A stretch of DNA of 64,000 nt from Russula earlei (Eukaryota; Basidiomycota; Agaricomycetes; Russulales; Russulaceae): positions 186,001 to 250,000 of the forward strand of contig JAGFNK010000023.1 of NCBI GenBank assembly GCA_025769875.1, written 5' to 3'. Positions within the stretch are counted from its first letter, which is position 1. Every line of letters starts with the position of its first letter. Both the position numbers and the translations under genes were made by a program. The notes under the pieces are model-generated. The model ran no database searches. It was given only the letters and a program-made list of their open reading frames with translations, and was not told the DNA's origin. Positions 47,814-60,700 of this stretch are shown piece after piece.

Positions 47814-49642
47814 ATGCTTGCTGGCACCTTGAACTCATCCAGAGAGTTAATGATCGAATACCTTCGCACCCTCCCATCTATTCGTGAGCGTTGTGGACGC
47901 GTTCATGACCTCGCTAAGCAGGACAAACTGCAATACTTTGTCTATCATCCTGAAAAGGAGGAAGACGTTATCAATTTTTGTATCAGGATTATCCAAGTCG
48001 GTCTACCTTTCCTTATGGTGCCCTTTCTCAACCGCTTTCAAAACAACAGCGTGATTATGGCGATGATTTATCAACCGTGAGCTCCTCTTACAAGTATGCG
48101 TATCCGAACCGGCAAGTGAGGCTAACCACTCACTTTCAGATACCCCCACACGGCCGATGGAGGCACCTCGACGCCGGCACCTCTCGCATAGCACCATTAA
48201 TAGCTCATTGGGACGCTTTGGAACCACCTCCTAACCGTGAAGAGAAGACTAAGCGTTTGATTGACCTTTTCCTTGTCTCTGTGCTCCTCGATGCCGGTGC
48301 GGGCAATGACTGGAGTTATCATGACGAAACTTCAGGCAAATCGTTCAGCAGGTCGGAGGGACTTGGCGTGGCCAGTTTCAACATGTTCAGGGAGGGGTTC
48401 TTCTCTGGCGATGCTCGTCAGCCTCACCAAGTTGACGGTATGTTGGTCGTACGACCTCTTTTTTCAGGGGTTCACGTGTGAATGTGGCTGATCATCATTT
48501 GTATCATTTCGTACCGTGCTTCCGACTCGGAAGCAAAGGGGCTGGAGCGTATCACCGTGGAGCAGACAGCACAGGCTATGCAAGTAAGCTCTGGTAATCC
48601 AATGGTTGGCCTCGAGGGTCGTGCTTCCCTCCTGGTCAACTTGAGTCATGCACTCAAGAGCAACCCGACCTTTTTCGGGGTTGAGGGGAGGCCGGGTAAT
48701 ATGATAGGTAGCGTACAAAGCGTTTACTTTCTGTCGTACTCCTGGGTGTCTCTTCCATCCACCCAGCTGACGTTAAGCACGGCGATGCAGATTACCTTGA
48801 ATCGGAGTCTATACCAGACGGACCGACTCGCCGCGTTCCTCTTGCGGCCCTCTGGTATGTCCTCGTCTCCGGCCTCACACCGATCTGGCCGACAGACCGC
48901 ACGACTCTTGGCGGTGTTCCTCTAGGCGATGTATGGCCATGTGAAGCACTAAAAACCAACGCCGCGATAGAGGGAGATGAGCTCGTGCCGTTCCACAAGC
49001 TCACCGGCTGGATAACTTACAGCCTCATAGAGCCGATCGAGAAAATCTTAGGATGGAAGTTCGATGGCCTCGAGGACATGACAGGGCTTCCTGAATATAG
49101 AAACGGTGCGTGTGCATCGCGTGGCTCGCCTCGTGCGCCGCCGGTTTGTGGAGCAAACCAACTCATGTTCTTCGTCACCTTTTTCTTTCTCTGGTCGGGT
49201 GCGGTTCAAACATGAAAGGTGGCCTCCTTGTGGACCTCGGCGTGATATCACTAAAGCCTTTGGCAATCCCCGCATCTTGTTACCCCTCTGCGTCCTCACG
49301 GATCCCTCGGCTTCCGCCCTCTCACCCAGCCATAGTCGAGTGGCGCGCGATGACAGTCATAGAACTGTAAGTCACGGCATGTTTTGTTTGAAGATCATTT
49401 CCTCCCCTGGCCGTGTACCCATCATCTCGCTGAAACGCTCTCCTCCCTTTGCGCGGGCACCGATCAGGGATCGAATCGCCGACCAGATTCGAGTCAAGCT
49501 CAACCTGTCGAAGGAACAGCTCACCCTCGCGCAGGTGCTCGAAAGTGCGACGTGGAAAGGGGGTCGGGAGATTGCAAAGGAAAAGCGACCGGAGTCAGGT
49601 GGTCCGCCGATTGAAATTATCAGCGACGGCACGGTGTTCTGA
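47814..49642 (+). CDS. URC4: URC4-like uracil catabolism protein (DUF1688)
   Basis: Seven exons: 47814-47996, 48050-48076 (27 nt), 48140-48437, 48534-48707, 48767-49105, 49219-49366, 49468-49642; 447 residues, no frame problem. Conserved blocks: LRTLPSIRERCGRVHDLAKQ, YGDDLSTIPPHGRWRHLDAG, EEKTKRLIDLFLVSVLLDAG, SEGLGVASFNMFREGFFSG, GNPMVGLEGRASLLVNLSHA, FGVEGRPGNMI, PIWPTDRTTLGGVPLGDVWP and LTGWITYSLIEPIEKILGWK. In Lachancea, URC4 is one of the genes needed to use uracil as nitrogen source by the URC pathway; its exact reaction is not defined. No other URC gene is adjacent here. Confidence 0.92.
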
Positions 49643-49955
49643 GCCTCGGTGACCGCACCCCGTTTGCAATCCAGCAGCACGTGGAAGGTGCAAGGCGCAG
49701 CAGACGGGAGGTAAGTGTATTAGTAGTAGACATATAGGGACATGATCACGAGTGAATCGCAAAATTCGAAACAAGGACTACTTTCAGATGTTGATGTTAA
49801 CATCAGAAGTGCACGCATCCCCTTATCGCCCCTGTGTGGACATGAACGGGGCCACATCGAAATTATATCAACTCGCATTGTACCCAAATTCTCTGGTATA
49901 GTGTGCAAAAGCCTGTGTACGAAATGCCGAGCGATGAAGTCACTGCAGCAGGTGA
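49643..49955. other. 3' region between convergent URC4 and transporter
   Basis: Short convergent intergenic region; nothing recognised. Confidence 0.4.
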
Positions 49956-52715
49956 TTAAAAGCGGCGTCGTAACTCCTTCGCTAGTCTCCAGGAGAGGAC
50001 AAAAGCAATTATGGCCCATATACCCCCGATTCTAGAGGAAATGAGACTACGAACTCCCACTGAGATCAGATAGAATCACCTGAAGATTATTGCGACGGAG
50101 TTGGGACCGCTAGGAGGACCCGCGTTAACCTCAAGTTCCTGGCGGGACGCTACCAAGGCGGCGACGGCGTTGTTGGCGTTGTTGGCGGTGGCGGTGGCGG
50201 TGGCGGTGGTATTCAGACTAGGCGGTGTCTTGCCAGGGTGGTCTCCATGGAGAACGGACTTATGTGGTTCCAGAATGGCGAATATCAACGCCGTCAAGCC
50301 AGTGACGAGGAACTGCGGAATGACTATGAAGATGTTATGTATGCCCTGATGGATGCAGAAAGACACGTGAGAGCAGCTTCAAGGATAGTTAGGGTCCACG
50401 AACCAGGATGATTCCTGCCTTCGCGTTAAGACTCCCTCGACCTGGCCTGCCTCCCCCATTCTGGACTGCATTCTCCCCAAGATCTGAGATATCCACCCAA
50501 CTGCGACGTGCATCGATGTTTCCCATGAGACCTTGTCGGTCACCATCGCGTTCCAGGCTATCATCGTTACCATCGTCCTCGTCTTGCCCCTCGCCCACCC
50601 CGTCATTCACGTGATCATGAGCAGGCACAACGACCATTTCGTCGTCAGAATCTCCGCCCTCAACTGCGAAAAGTTCATCATGCTGTTGCAGTGGATGATG
50701 CGTGCTCGTATCTGCGAGAAGAATCGACTGGCTATCGTCGATGTCTTGTTCCCCCAAGTCAGGATCTGGGGATGTGTGAATTGCTTCGGCAAGCTGTTGG
50801 ACCCTTTTGTGAGTGGCTGGTGGGTGAGCCAGATACGATGGAAGAAGCGCACCAAGGAAAACGGCGCCCATTGAGCGATTGCCCAAGGAAATCCGAGGAA
50901 GGTCATAAGCATGGTGGCGCCGGCGGCACTGCTCATGAAACTGCGTAGAAGTGTATCGGTAACAGAAGCGTCCGCCCCGAGCTCTCACAAAGGATACACT
51001 CACAACGTTCCGAACATACAGAAAGCAAAAATTAGGTGGGACACGGCCCACAAGGTTGCTAGATGTATTTTACGTTGCCACCATCGTCTCGGAGGCCCGA
51101 CATGCATGGGGTTCAACGAGGAAGCACTATCTCGTATAAGAAAAGGAGCTGAGAAGTTGGTAGCAAGTGCGAGCAGGGATGAAAATAATTGCGCTCGGGA
51201 GCCCAGGCGATTGCCTTCCGCCTCAATGTCTTCGATGTTGCCTTCGAAGGCGGACAGAGGAAGTGAACGCTTGTACAAGTCACTGATGTACAACGTTGTG
51301 TAGAAGAGAATTGGAAACCATGCCGTCCATGCGCTGCAACGATGGGTCATGCGACAAATTCATGAGGTGTGGCACAATGCGCACAAAAATTGAATAAGAC
51401 ACTGCAATGTCAGGGGTTCAATGAGCAGCTCACTTGCAGAAAAAGGTACAAGACGAACAATCTGACGGATGACTGGTGGTAAATTTCGTGCGTTGACCCA
51501 GAGATCGTTCATTTCTTCGCGGAAAGACTTGATGTTACTAGGACAAAGTGTTTACCGATTCAATGAGGTGAAAATGAGAGAATCGTACCCCGATGCAAGG
51601 AGAATGCGCTCCTTTACAGCAGTTATAGTAGTAAGGTGCGTTCCAATGAGAAGGATGGAGCCAATAACGGACAGGACCTCTAACTCAGTCCGTCCGAAGA
51701 ATGGTAGTAACGACGGCATATTAATGCCCCCGCTGTCTTTATTCAGCACACAAAAAGCAACGAGGACAGCCATTTGACACAACACTCACAAGAAAAACCC
51801 ACCCACACTTCCAATTCCCAACATGATTGCTGCCCAAGCATTTCCTGTTGCTTGTTCATCACGGGGCAGAGTGTCTACGAGAAGGGCACGGTCGACGGCT
51901 TGCACTAGTTGCCTTGTCAGATTGTTCGATAGGGAAAGAACTTATGAGAACTCACCGGCATTTATGCTAAAGTCAATGCAGTATATCGACAAGACTGCGA
52001 GCCAGATGGTCAGAATGTTGTTCTGAAAAAAGAGTAATTAATGATCTACAGTATTTGCGTATCTGAAAGGAGTGATCAATACAGCAGGAGATCCCCATGT
52101 TGTGATAATAGATGCGAAATTTCGAGTGAACCCAAGGAGAAGAAGTGATGCCGAGCAGAGGGCTACGCCTACGACGATAAAAGGTCTCCTTCGGCCGAAC
52201 CTGGACTTGGAGTTGTCGGCCATGACACCTGGGCAGAAATCAGCCAACGGGGGGGTGGTGGAAGGCAAGTGGGTCAAGCAGACCGATGAGTGGCTGAACG
52301 ATGAGACCGGAGAGAGGTCCGGCGAGAAAGACAAGGGCCATTAGGGATTTCGAGAGGCCGAGGGAGATAAGGTATGGAGAAGCTATACAACTTCCGTGTC
52401 ACACACATCGGAATCGAATCAGGTGTCTCTCTGCTATGACTGCTCACCGTAGGCCATTTCGATGGACCACGTCACCTGCATACCCGCGAGCCCAACGGTG
52501 AGGGCAGGGAAGCGCGCCCAAGGGGGTCCGAGGATTTTAGCAACGCCAGCCCATTGTGCAGAGCCCTCCGACGCTGCCTCGTCGGCTACTTGGAGGGCAC
52601 TAAAGCCTGTCATGTTGTCAAGTAGCGCGCCAGTGCTGTCGGCGAAGACGCGGAAGGAAATGTTGTTGCACGACGGGCAGGGAAGGGATAAGTCGAGTCT
52701 ACCAAGTGCTGCCAT
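49956..52715 (-). CDS. SLC45/SUT-type sucrose:H+ symporter family transporter
   Basis: Minus strand, about eleven exons from MAALGRLDLSLP (52715) to a final exon 50031-49956. Family blocks: LTVGLAGMQVTWSIEMAYG, SPYLISLGLSKSLMALVFLA, GPLSGLIVQPLIGVMADNSK, SRFGRRRPFIVVG, IYCIDFSINA, AVDRALLVDTLPRDEQATGN, AWAAIMLGIGSVGGFF, FFAWTAWFPILFYTTLYISD, MLMTFLGFPWAIAQWAPFS and GIHNIFIVIPQFLVTGL. Twelve membrane segments are expected; S. pombe Sut1 (maltose/sucrose uptake) is a member. A 17-nt micro-exon (51401-51385) is preceded by a 36-nt GC-AG intron (51437-51402). The loop after AEAIHTS is long and acidic. The penultimate exon has NTTATATATA, coded by trinucleotide repeats near 50186-50213. Confidence 0.9.
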
Positions 52716-52883
52716 AAATTATATTACTTATGTAATTTTATTCTCTGCTAAGTCGGCCATGACGTAACACGAGTGAACAGTGTATTGACATGAAACCGAA
52801 TGCACATGACATGATGTATCAAAAGAGTGTATAGAAAACGCGAAACGACAACCCTAAAGTCAAGCCGACCAGGCAGGCAAGCA

Positions 52884-54152
52884 TCACAACTCGACTAGCC
52901 TTCGTTGTCCTCTGGCCAGGGGCTGTCTTTCCCCTCCACCGCCGACAAGCATGGCGACCCAACCGAATAAGGCCATCACGAAACGCATCAACCACGCTGC
53001 ATCTCCGGCTACTCCAAAGCCTGTGCCCATCTGCATCACGAAAGCCAGGTCGACAGCCACGGCTGGATTACCTGCTGGAGCATCAGGTCGACGCTGCTCA
53101 CGGGCATCGGACGCTACCATGGCCCAAGCAGGTTGCGAACTTCCTTCGGTAGACACGACCTCCTCGAGCCGAGCTGTCCGCCAAAGAGGTGAAGAGGTCG
53201 GGGACGGGGGAAGAGGAACGAGCCAGGGCTTTTCAATCGCCTCCGACTGAGTAGCTCGGGGCAGGGCGCACCTGTCCTCGGCCATGAGAACGTCCTCGTT
53301 GATGTCCACCAGCACGCCAGTGGGTGGATAAGATGCTTGAGGGGATCCCCTATCCAAAACAGGGCCCACGTCCGGGGCCCTTCCTTGCGTGGCTGTCTTT
53401 TCATCAGCGTGGCCTGATGCTACCTCTCCTGGACATAATGGCGGCTTTTTTACTTCTCTTCGGCTCACGAGGAACCCGCGGACGACATAGAAAGCGTAGA
53501 GAACCGCAGCCAAGCTGATGAAGGTGTACATAGCGAGGAGGGAAGTGAGCGAGAGTCGAGTCAATACGCGTGCCGACTCCCAGGGCGAAAGAGAAGTAAA
53601 CGTCAATTCGGAAGGAGGTAGTTCTTCCGTGTCAACCGCATGCGCAGAAATGTCTACATTATTTGTGGGCTCATCAGAGAAAGTTCCCTCAATGTCGTCG
53701 AGGTGGCTTGAGCCACCTAGCATTTCTCGCAGGCTTTGAACCTCTGGAGGGAACCCGTTCTCAGTGCCTTCGAGCGGCACGAGGGCTTTGATGGCGCCTC
53801 CATCGAGCTGGGAAAGAACAGCTTGCTGGCCTTCATCAGAGATTAAATGGATATCAACGTGGTCCTGGGTGAAGCCGAAAGGGTCAAACGTGGATTGCCT
53901 AAGAAGATCTATGAAAAAGGTGGTAGGCATGGATGGAAATATCTAGACGAACTTTGTGCGTTCCTCGAAGATAGCTTTGATTGCACTTTGGACCCCAGCT
54001 GGCTGGGAATGATCACTGGAGGGTGCCCATACATCAGCTGTGAACAACACGTGGCAAGGTTCAACGTTGAACACGTACGAAACAGGGACTATAGGACGAG
54101 CGGTAACGACCAGCGCCAAGAGAGAGAAGGAGACGAGCAGCGTATGTGGCAT
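52884..54152 (-). CDS. Unknown protein with signal peptide and one membrane segment
   Basis: Minus strand. A signal peptide (MPHTLLVSFSLLALVVTA) is followed by an extracellular part with EPCHVLFTADVWAPSSDHSQ. The second exon (from about 53893) runs through DPFGFTQDHVDIHLISDEGQ, an acidic stretch, LTSLLAMYTFISLAAVLYAF (membrane segment) and a Pro/Glu-rich cytoplasmic region. It ends with a hydrophobic stretch (LMRFVMALFGWVAMLVGGGG) and RGQRRLVEL. Reading straight through meets an in-frame TAG near 53943. An intron with donor GTGCAA (about 53974) and acceptor CATAG (about 53896) would remove it in frame. No family recognised. The topology suggests a membrane protein of the secretory pathway. 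Confidence 0.6.
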
Positions 54153-54751
54153 CGTACACGGTATGTGTTGTACAAAGAGCGGGAGGGATGCACAACGCCA
54201 ACAGAGAAAAAGAAAGAAACCAACGCGGATCGGATGACTTTAAATTGATCGACACTGACACAAGCATGGTTGGGCCATCCGACCGGAACGGATCTGCGTT
54301 AGACTCAGTCTACCACCCGTTTACGTTTACGAAATCCTGGTATTGAGTGATCTGTGAGGCTCCGTTGTAGGGCTCGATTGTGACGGTTAGCGTGGTTGTG
54401 ATCCTCCCACGGGCTGCGCACACGTAAACGGATGCCGCATGGATGGGCGTCCATTTCATCGACTCGACCTTTTGTCGCATTTGCTCTTACTGAACCCACC
54501 CTCGTATTGTGTTCCGAACACTGCGCCTACACCTACTGCCGTTTATACGATAGCTTTCTGGTATCAGCATCATAGTCGAGTTCGCGCCGGCTTGTCGCTC
54601 TGAAAGCAACGACCATCCTCCAACTCCTTGTGACCGGCCGGACCCTTCTCTCTAAATATGGCCAGCTCCAAAAAAGCTCTGGTGTGTGGATGGAATTGGC
54701 AACTATACGCGGAGCGTTACACTGACGCTTTTCCCACCGTAATAGTGGGCC
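54153..54751. other. Divergent upstream region of the membrane protein and giant ATPase genes
   Basis: About 600 bp, no gene seen. It contains the upstream regions of both neighbours. Confidence 0.4.
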
Positions 54752-57700
54752 ATGGGGCATGATGAGACTGTAGAAGTGAATCAACGAGCTCTCATCGACA
54801 AGGTCCTAGCACGTTATTCGGGTGAATTTACGGGTCAGTCCCGTTTCCACACGCCCTTGGGTGGCTGTTTTAGACATGACATTGGTGAAATGTAGTGTTT
54901 CGTGAGCTTCTTCAGAACTCGGATGACGCTGGGTCACGTTCGGTCGAGATTCGGTTTGAAACCGAAGAGTATATGTCCAGAGAGAAAGACGGAGATCTCC
55001 CATCAGACAATCTCGAGCAAAAGGATCTCCCAGACTTGAAAACAGCCGTGGAATGTAGTCTTCTCCGTTCTGACTGGTGTGTTCTTATAGTGGTTTCCAA
55101 TCCGTACAGGTGCACCAATGGACTTTCAAGAACAACGGCATGACTTTCAGAAACGAGGATTGGAATCGCCTCAAGAAGATCGGTCCGTGGATATTCACTC
55201 TTACCACTGTCGGCCTCTCATGTGGCTTTAGCTGAAGGTAATCCTGACGAAGAGAAGATTGGTGCCTTTGGCGTGGGTGGGTCGAGCATCATGTTGAAAC
55301 TATCAACTTACTTACACACCGTGTCTACAGGCTTCTACAGCCTGTTCTCCGTAACCGAGGAGCCCTGGGTTACCTCAGGAGGTCCGCCGACACCATTCTG
55401 ACAGAACCGTCTCCGTTTCACTCACACACACCAGGCCAATGGATGAACTTTTATTGGAAGGACAAAAAGGATCAGGTTGGCCGTCTTGATACACCTGTTT
55501 GGAATTCATACTGACAACACTTTATCAGCTTTTCGCTCGTCGCGGGACTGTACCACCTTCAATAGATAACGTGGCTGATCCATGGACCACTTTTCAAATG
55601 ACTCTTAGGGAGCCCGGACCTATACCACCTGCTTTTGACTTTACTCGCTTCTTGGTTTCTTCTATCACATTCATGACGCACCTTTCGGAGGTCAGCGTAT
55701 ACTTTGATGATAAGTGTCTCGTCAGGTTGTCCAAGGTTTCAGGCGTGCCAAAGGAAGTCCCGATGCTGAAGGGTCTCAAGAGTACAAGCCATGAGAGCAT
55801 GATGAATGTTAGGTCGATTCAAAAAACGCGTGAGTTCTGTTGCAGATCCGGAAAGAATTCATCTGTATCGCTTCTTTGACAGCTCTTCGAATCGAGGCCG
55901 AAGTTGTTCGATGGGTGTACACTGTTGGCACACAAAAACCTTCCGCTGCATCTAAGGCTGCTGAACTGATGACAATGTCCCAACAAGCTGGCGGATTCTT
56001 CTCGTCACTTTTCGCTGGGTTTAGAGGACCCTCGACGCCCCAGAGGGTGCCAACGCCGGTGCCCGTGGTACCCAAGACGGAGATCAACCTTTTAGAAGCA
56101 CATTCTTCCAACGTTGAATTGACTATCTTCGCTGCAAATGTCGACGTACGGCTCAATAAGAAAATGACAGCAGAACTGCAACGCGCGACCAAGAAGAACC
56201 CTCCTAGCAGACTGCGATACGAGTTGATTTATGTAGGTTCTACTGTTGTGGAATGTCCTCTCGAATCGATTCTGACTTCATTGCTCAGACAGGGAAAGAC
56301 GAGTATGATTCAAGTGTCAAAGCGGAGGAGAAAGCGACATATGCTACCGGGAGCGTGTTTCAAGGACTTCGGGCTGATCTTGAAGGGTTCGTCGCATCTC
56401 TTAGAAAAAATAACACAATTCATTCTTTACACAGGACTGGTTCTGCTCGTGTTTTCATTGTAAGTGGATTTAGTAACTTTTCTTTTTGAGAAATTTATTC
56501 CTGTAGGGTCATTCAACGGGACAAACGACCGGTATCGGAGGGCATATGGCTACGCGGTTTATTCCAACAGTAGAACGCGAGTCAATTGACCTGGTGTACG
56601 TCTGTTTTCCACTCTTATATCTGTATTGACAGATGATTCCTCTTACTCCAGTGACCGCAACGTGGCAGGTCAGCAGCTTCCCTCTCCTCATGTACCAATC
56701 CTAATTTCCATGCACAGTCTGGAATAAAGAGCTTCTTTACGTCGGAGGCTTCCTCGCGCGTTCCGCCTACGAGCTCGAACTAGACGGCATCAAGAAACGG
56801 TGGGAAAGCGCTGCCGCGGCTAAAGGCCCAGGTGGACTTCCCTGACGAGGTAGTTCAGGCCGAGCTTCGGGGACGCGTTCTTCACGCGCTGAAATTCTTT
56901 ACGTTCCATCCCTCCACCCCATCTCCCGTGGTATCAGACTCCATGGAAGATGCCTTCTTTGCTTGCGCATCCACCCATCCTTTCTCGATCATTTCCTCAG
57001 AAGGGGTGCGAAGTGCCAGCCAAGTCCACTTCCCGGATCCCGAGTTTTCCAGCTTTCTCAAACGTCTTCCCATAATCTCCGAAGACATTGTCGACGGTGC
57101 GAAGACTATGATCGCTGCGCTCCGTGCCCGTGGGATGTTAAAGAACATAACGTTTGTGGACGTGCTCAACGAACTTCGCTTGCGACCACTTTCTGAGTCA
57201 GAAGCTGTGGCATGTCTCAAGTGGTGGGTTGGTGTCACCAGGCAAGGAAACAACCCCAACCTCCCTCAAGGAAGGTCACAGCTCCTAGATGCGTTGGTGA
57301 TATCAACTAATGGGCCTCGTGAGAGGGTCATGAAGTTATCGGACGCTCGAACTTTCTTAAATCCTAGAACCGGTGGAGCAATTATTCCTGCCGACGGGCC
57401 TCTGCCAAGTACTCTACTCCCTATCAGTATCACCAAGTCGTTTGACCCAGACGTCCTCGCATCTAACTTTCCTTGGAAGCCGTTATCTATCGTTGACTGG
57501 CTCGCCCATGTGATTGACCCGAAGGTGGCTGCTGCCAACGTGGAATTCGATGTTACACACTCCCCACCTTGGGCAGAACGGGTCTTGACTGTGTTGTCTC
57601 GAGCTTGGTCAACTCTAGGTAGAACAGCCCAAGAAGATGTCATCAAGATGTTGAAGCCAAGGGCTTGCATCCCAACATCGAGTGGCTTGAAGATCCCAGA

Positions 57701-60700
57701 CGAAGCTTACTTTTCCAGCGTAAACTTGTTCAAGGACCTTCCCATTGTTACAATGCCATCTGGAACGGCTGTCAAGGGCCCGTTAGAGAAGGTGTTACAA
57801 TCACTTGGTGTACGCAAGCACGTAGAATTACAAATTGTTTTCGACAGGTCTGTCTCGTCCCACTCTCGTGGTCAATTTACCCAATTTGGTTACAGGATGA
57901 TCAAAACGGGAGACTGGACAACCTTTGACCTTGTCAAGTACCTGGTGTCCATTCAATCAACTCTGACAGAGGATGAGATTGAACGTTTACGACATACACC
58001 AGCGTTTCCAAAAGAGGGTGCGGGAAAGGAACAATCGGTTCTTGGTTCAACTCGGAAGATTAAACGTCATAAGGCCATGGAGCTCTATGAGCCGATTGAC
58101 ATATTTCGTGAGCTTCGCCTGCCGATTTTTGACTGGGGTGCCGATAATCGATGGAAACCAACTTCTGATGAAGGCAAGTACTTGTGTTAGACCGCGACGG
58201 TATGCCTGAGTAACACATTGGTCGAGCAGCCAAATTCCTTTTCTCTTTGGGTCTAAGGCGTGCACCGCCCTTGTTAGACATTCTCCATATTGCTGCCTCA
58301 GATAATCCCACTGTACGGACAAAGGCCCTAACGTTCTTCCTGGACAACTTGTCGGTCAAGTACTCCGATTATGACCCCCAGAATTTCCGGGATCTTGCTT
58401 TCGTCCCTGCGGTGCGTGGGTCGGAGAGACTATTGGCAAAACCATTCGAGGTAAGAGATGTATCCCCATTACAAACTTTCTTCATATAAACGACTTCATG
58501 TCAGCTATACGCGAGCCCTGAGTGGGCGGCATTAGGTTTCGCTGTAGTGGATCCGCTGCTTCATGGCGGTACAACAAGCCTGAGCAAGCTCAAACTCCGC
58601 AACCACCCCCCAACTTCCGATCTCGTCATCCGTTTGGTGAGACTCCCACCGGCAGATGAGGCAACGGCACGCCAGTGGTTCGAAGTTTTATCTGGCCGTG
58701 TTCCAGGTAAGTCCTTCCACTTATAGCGACATTGAACTCACTCACTCCCCTGTAGAGTTTTCTCAAGCTGAACTACGGAAGCTCTCGGAGACGCCATTCG
58801 TACCTGTCATGCCCATGGGACAAAAGGGTACTGTCCGGAGATTACCACCCACTCAGTGCTACTTCTCTGGAATAGGAGGTTCGGAGCTCCATTCGAAGTT
58901 ATTTGCCTTCGTAGATTTTGGCGCCCGTGCAAATGCATTCCTAACAGCCTGTGGTACCCGACAAGAGCCATCCGTTGAGGAGATTGCTCAGATATTGCTA
59001 GGAGACCCACAGCGGATCTATCAGCTCGCCGATGGCAGAGACAAGTGAGTGTAGATCAAGCTTAGCTTATGAAGCATGGTATCAGATAATCTTTTATTAG
59101 CTACCTTCTCGAACTTCGTAATCTTGCGGTGAATAAGCGACTCCTTTCAAAGGCAACGATTGCACGCATGAAACGGTCGAACGTGCTTCTTGGATTGCGC
59201 CGCAAGAAACGCGGCGGCAAGACTTCGAGCGAGGGGGACGAGGATGACTGGGACTTCGAGGATGACTTGCTTCCGCCCAATAAGGTAGCCATTGCAGATG
59301 ATACCAACGCATTTCAACTTTTCGGTGATCGCATCTTCTGCGCACCGCAAGAAGACATTTTGGAGGGTGCGTGGACCAGTGGTTTCGGACTTGATGCACT
59401 GCTCATCTCTTATCAGAACTGTATGTTTTCCTTGGCTCCCTACGGCTCAGCGCCCTAGTCAGGGAGGACTACAGGACAACGGTTGAAGTTCCCTACTCGA
59501 AAATTGGGGCCGAAACTAGACATCTAATCCTAGAACGTCTCCCTCTTTTCCTTCACGAGCATCCGCAATCTCGCACTAAAGTCTCGTTCAATTGGCTGAA
59601 TGAAGAGAAGAACTTCATCGTTAAAGTGTTTGGAAAGCTCTCGGTCACGAAGTCCTTACAACATGGAGATACCCGCCACTCTGAAAATAATGAGGCCTCC
59701 GCCGTCGCCAAACGAGAAAGCAAGGGGCCGATCGAGCTCTGGCTTGCTGGAAATACGCAAGTGGACATGTATGAGTGAGTATGTTCGTGACTACCATTTT
59801 CGTTTTTTGATAGCTTCTAGGGTTTCGACCTCTTTATGCCGATTCATCTTCGAGTCACCCAAGGCCAATGATGCACTATTATTCATGACCATCCTTTCGA
59901 CGGACTTGAAAGCCTCTTAAACGACGGGGATATAATGGTGCCTTCGTACTACCGTTTTTTATCTTCCTCGGATGTTGACTTTTTTAATCTCCACCACTAG
60001 TGGACAGGATTTTACGACAGCAGAAGGCTGAGCGCGAAGCAGCCGAGAGGGCATTAACTGAGAAGGCACTAGCTGAGAAGGCATTGAGGGACTGAGCCAA
60101 GGGCTGCGTTAACCTCAAACTTATCAGAAACGGTGCAAGATATGCAGACGAAAACCCTGATCCCGCAACCAAAGATCCCCCCACCCACCCCAACCCCTGC
60201 AGCAGAAGATCCCGCCGATTCCACCAACATCATCGACCCCATCGACTCCACCGACCCCCCCGGCCCCAAGCGGTACAGCGACAGCAGCGCCGTCACCACC
60301 AGCAAGTGCCGCCACCACCAATCCTGAGCCAGATGTGAAACGCCCACGCCCGACTTCAGCGATTGCTGAAATTGGGCGCTTTTTTACGCCCTAATCGGTC
60401 AGATACTTCCTCACCCAGACCGACTTCAACTTCAAACAAGGCCGAAGACGTGTTGTCGTCGTCGTTATCATCATCATCATCAAATCCAGTCCCTTCCACT
60501 GGCAAGAGAGACATCTCGCCAGCGCCGAACCCGGATATGCCCGGAGCGGCTTCCTTGTCGGCAAGCCAAGCACCATCAAGAACACTCGTCCGTTCTCCTC
60601 AGCCAGGCTCTCGTATCACTCCACTAAGTAACATCGGTATGTTATTCGAGTTTGATATCATGGCGTCATCTCAGATTTCACGCTACCCAGCAAGCAATAT

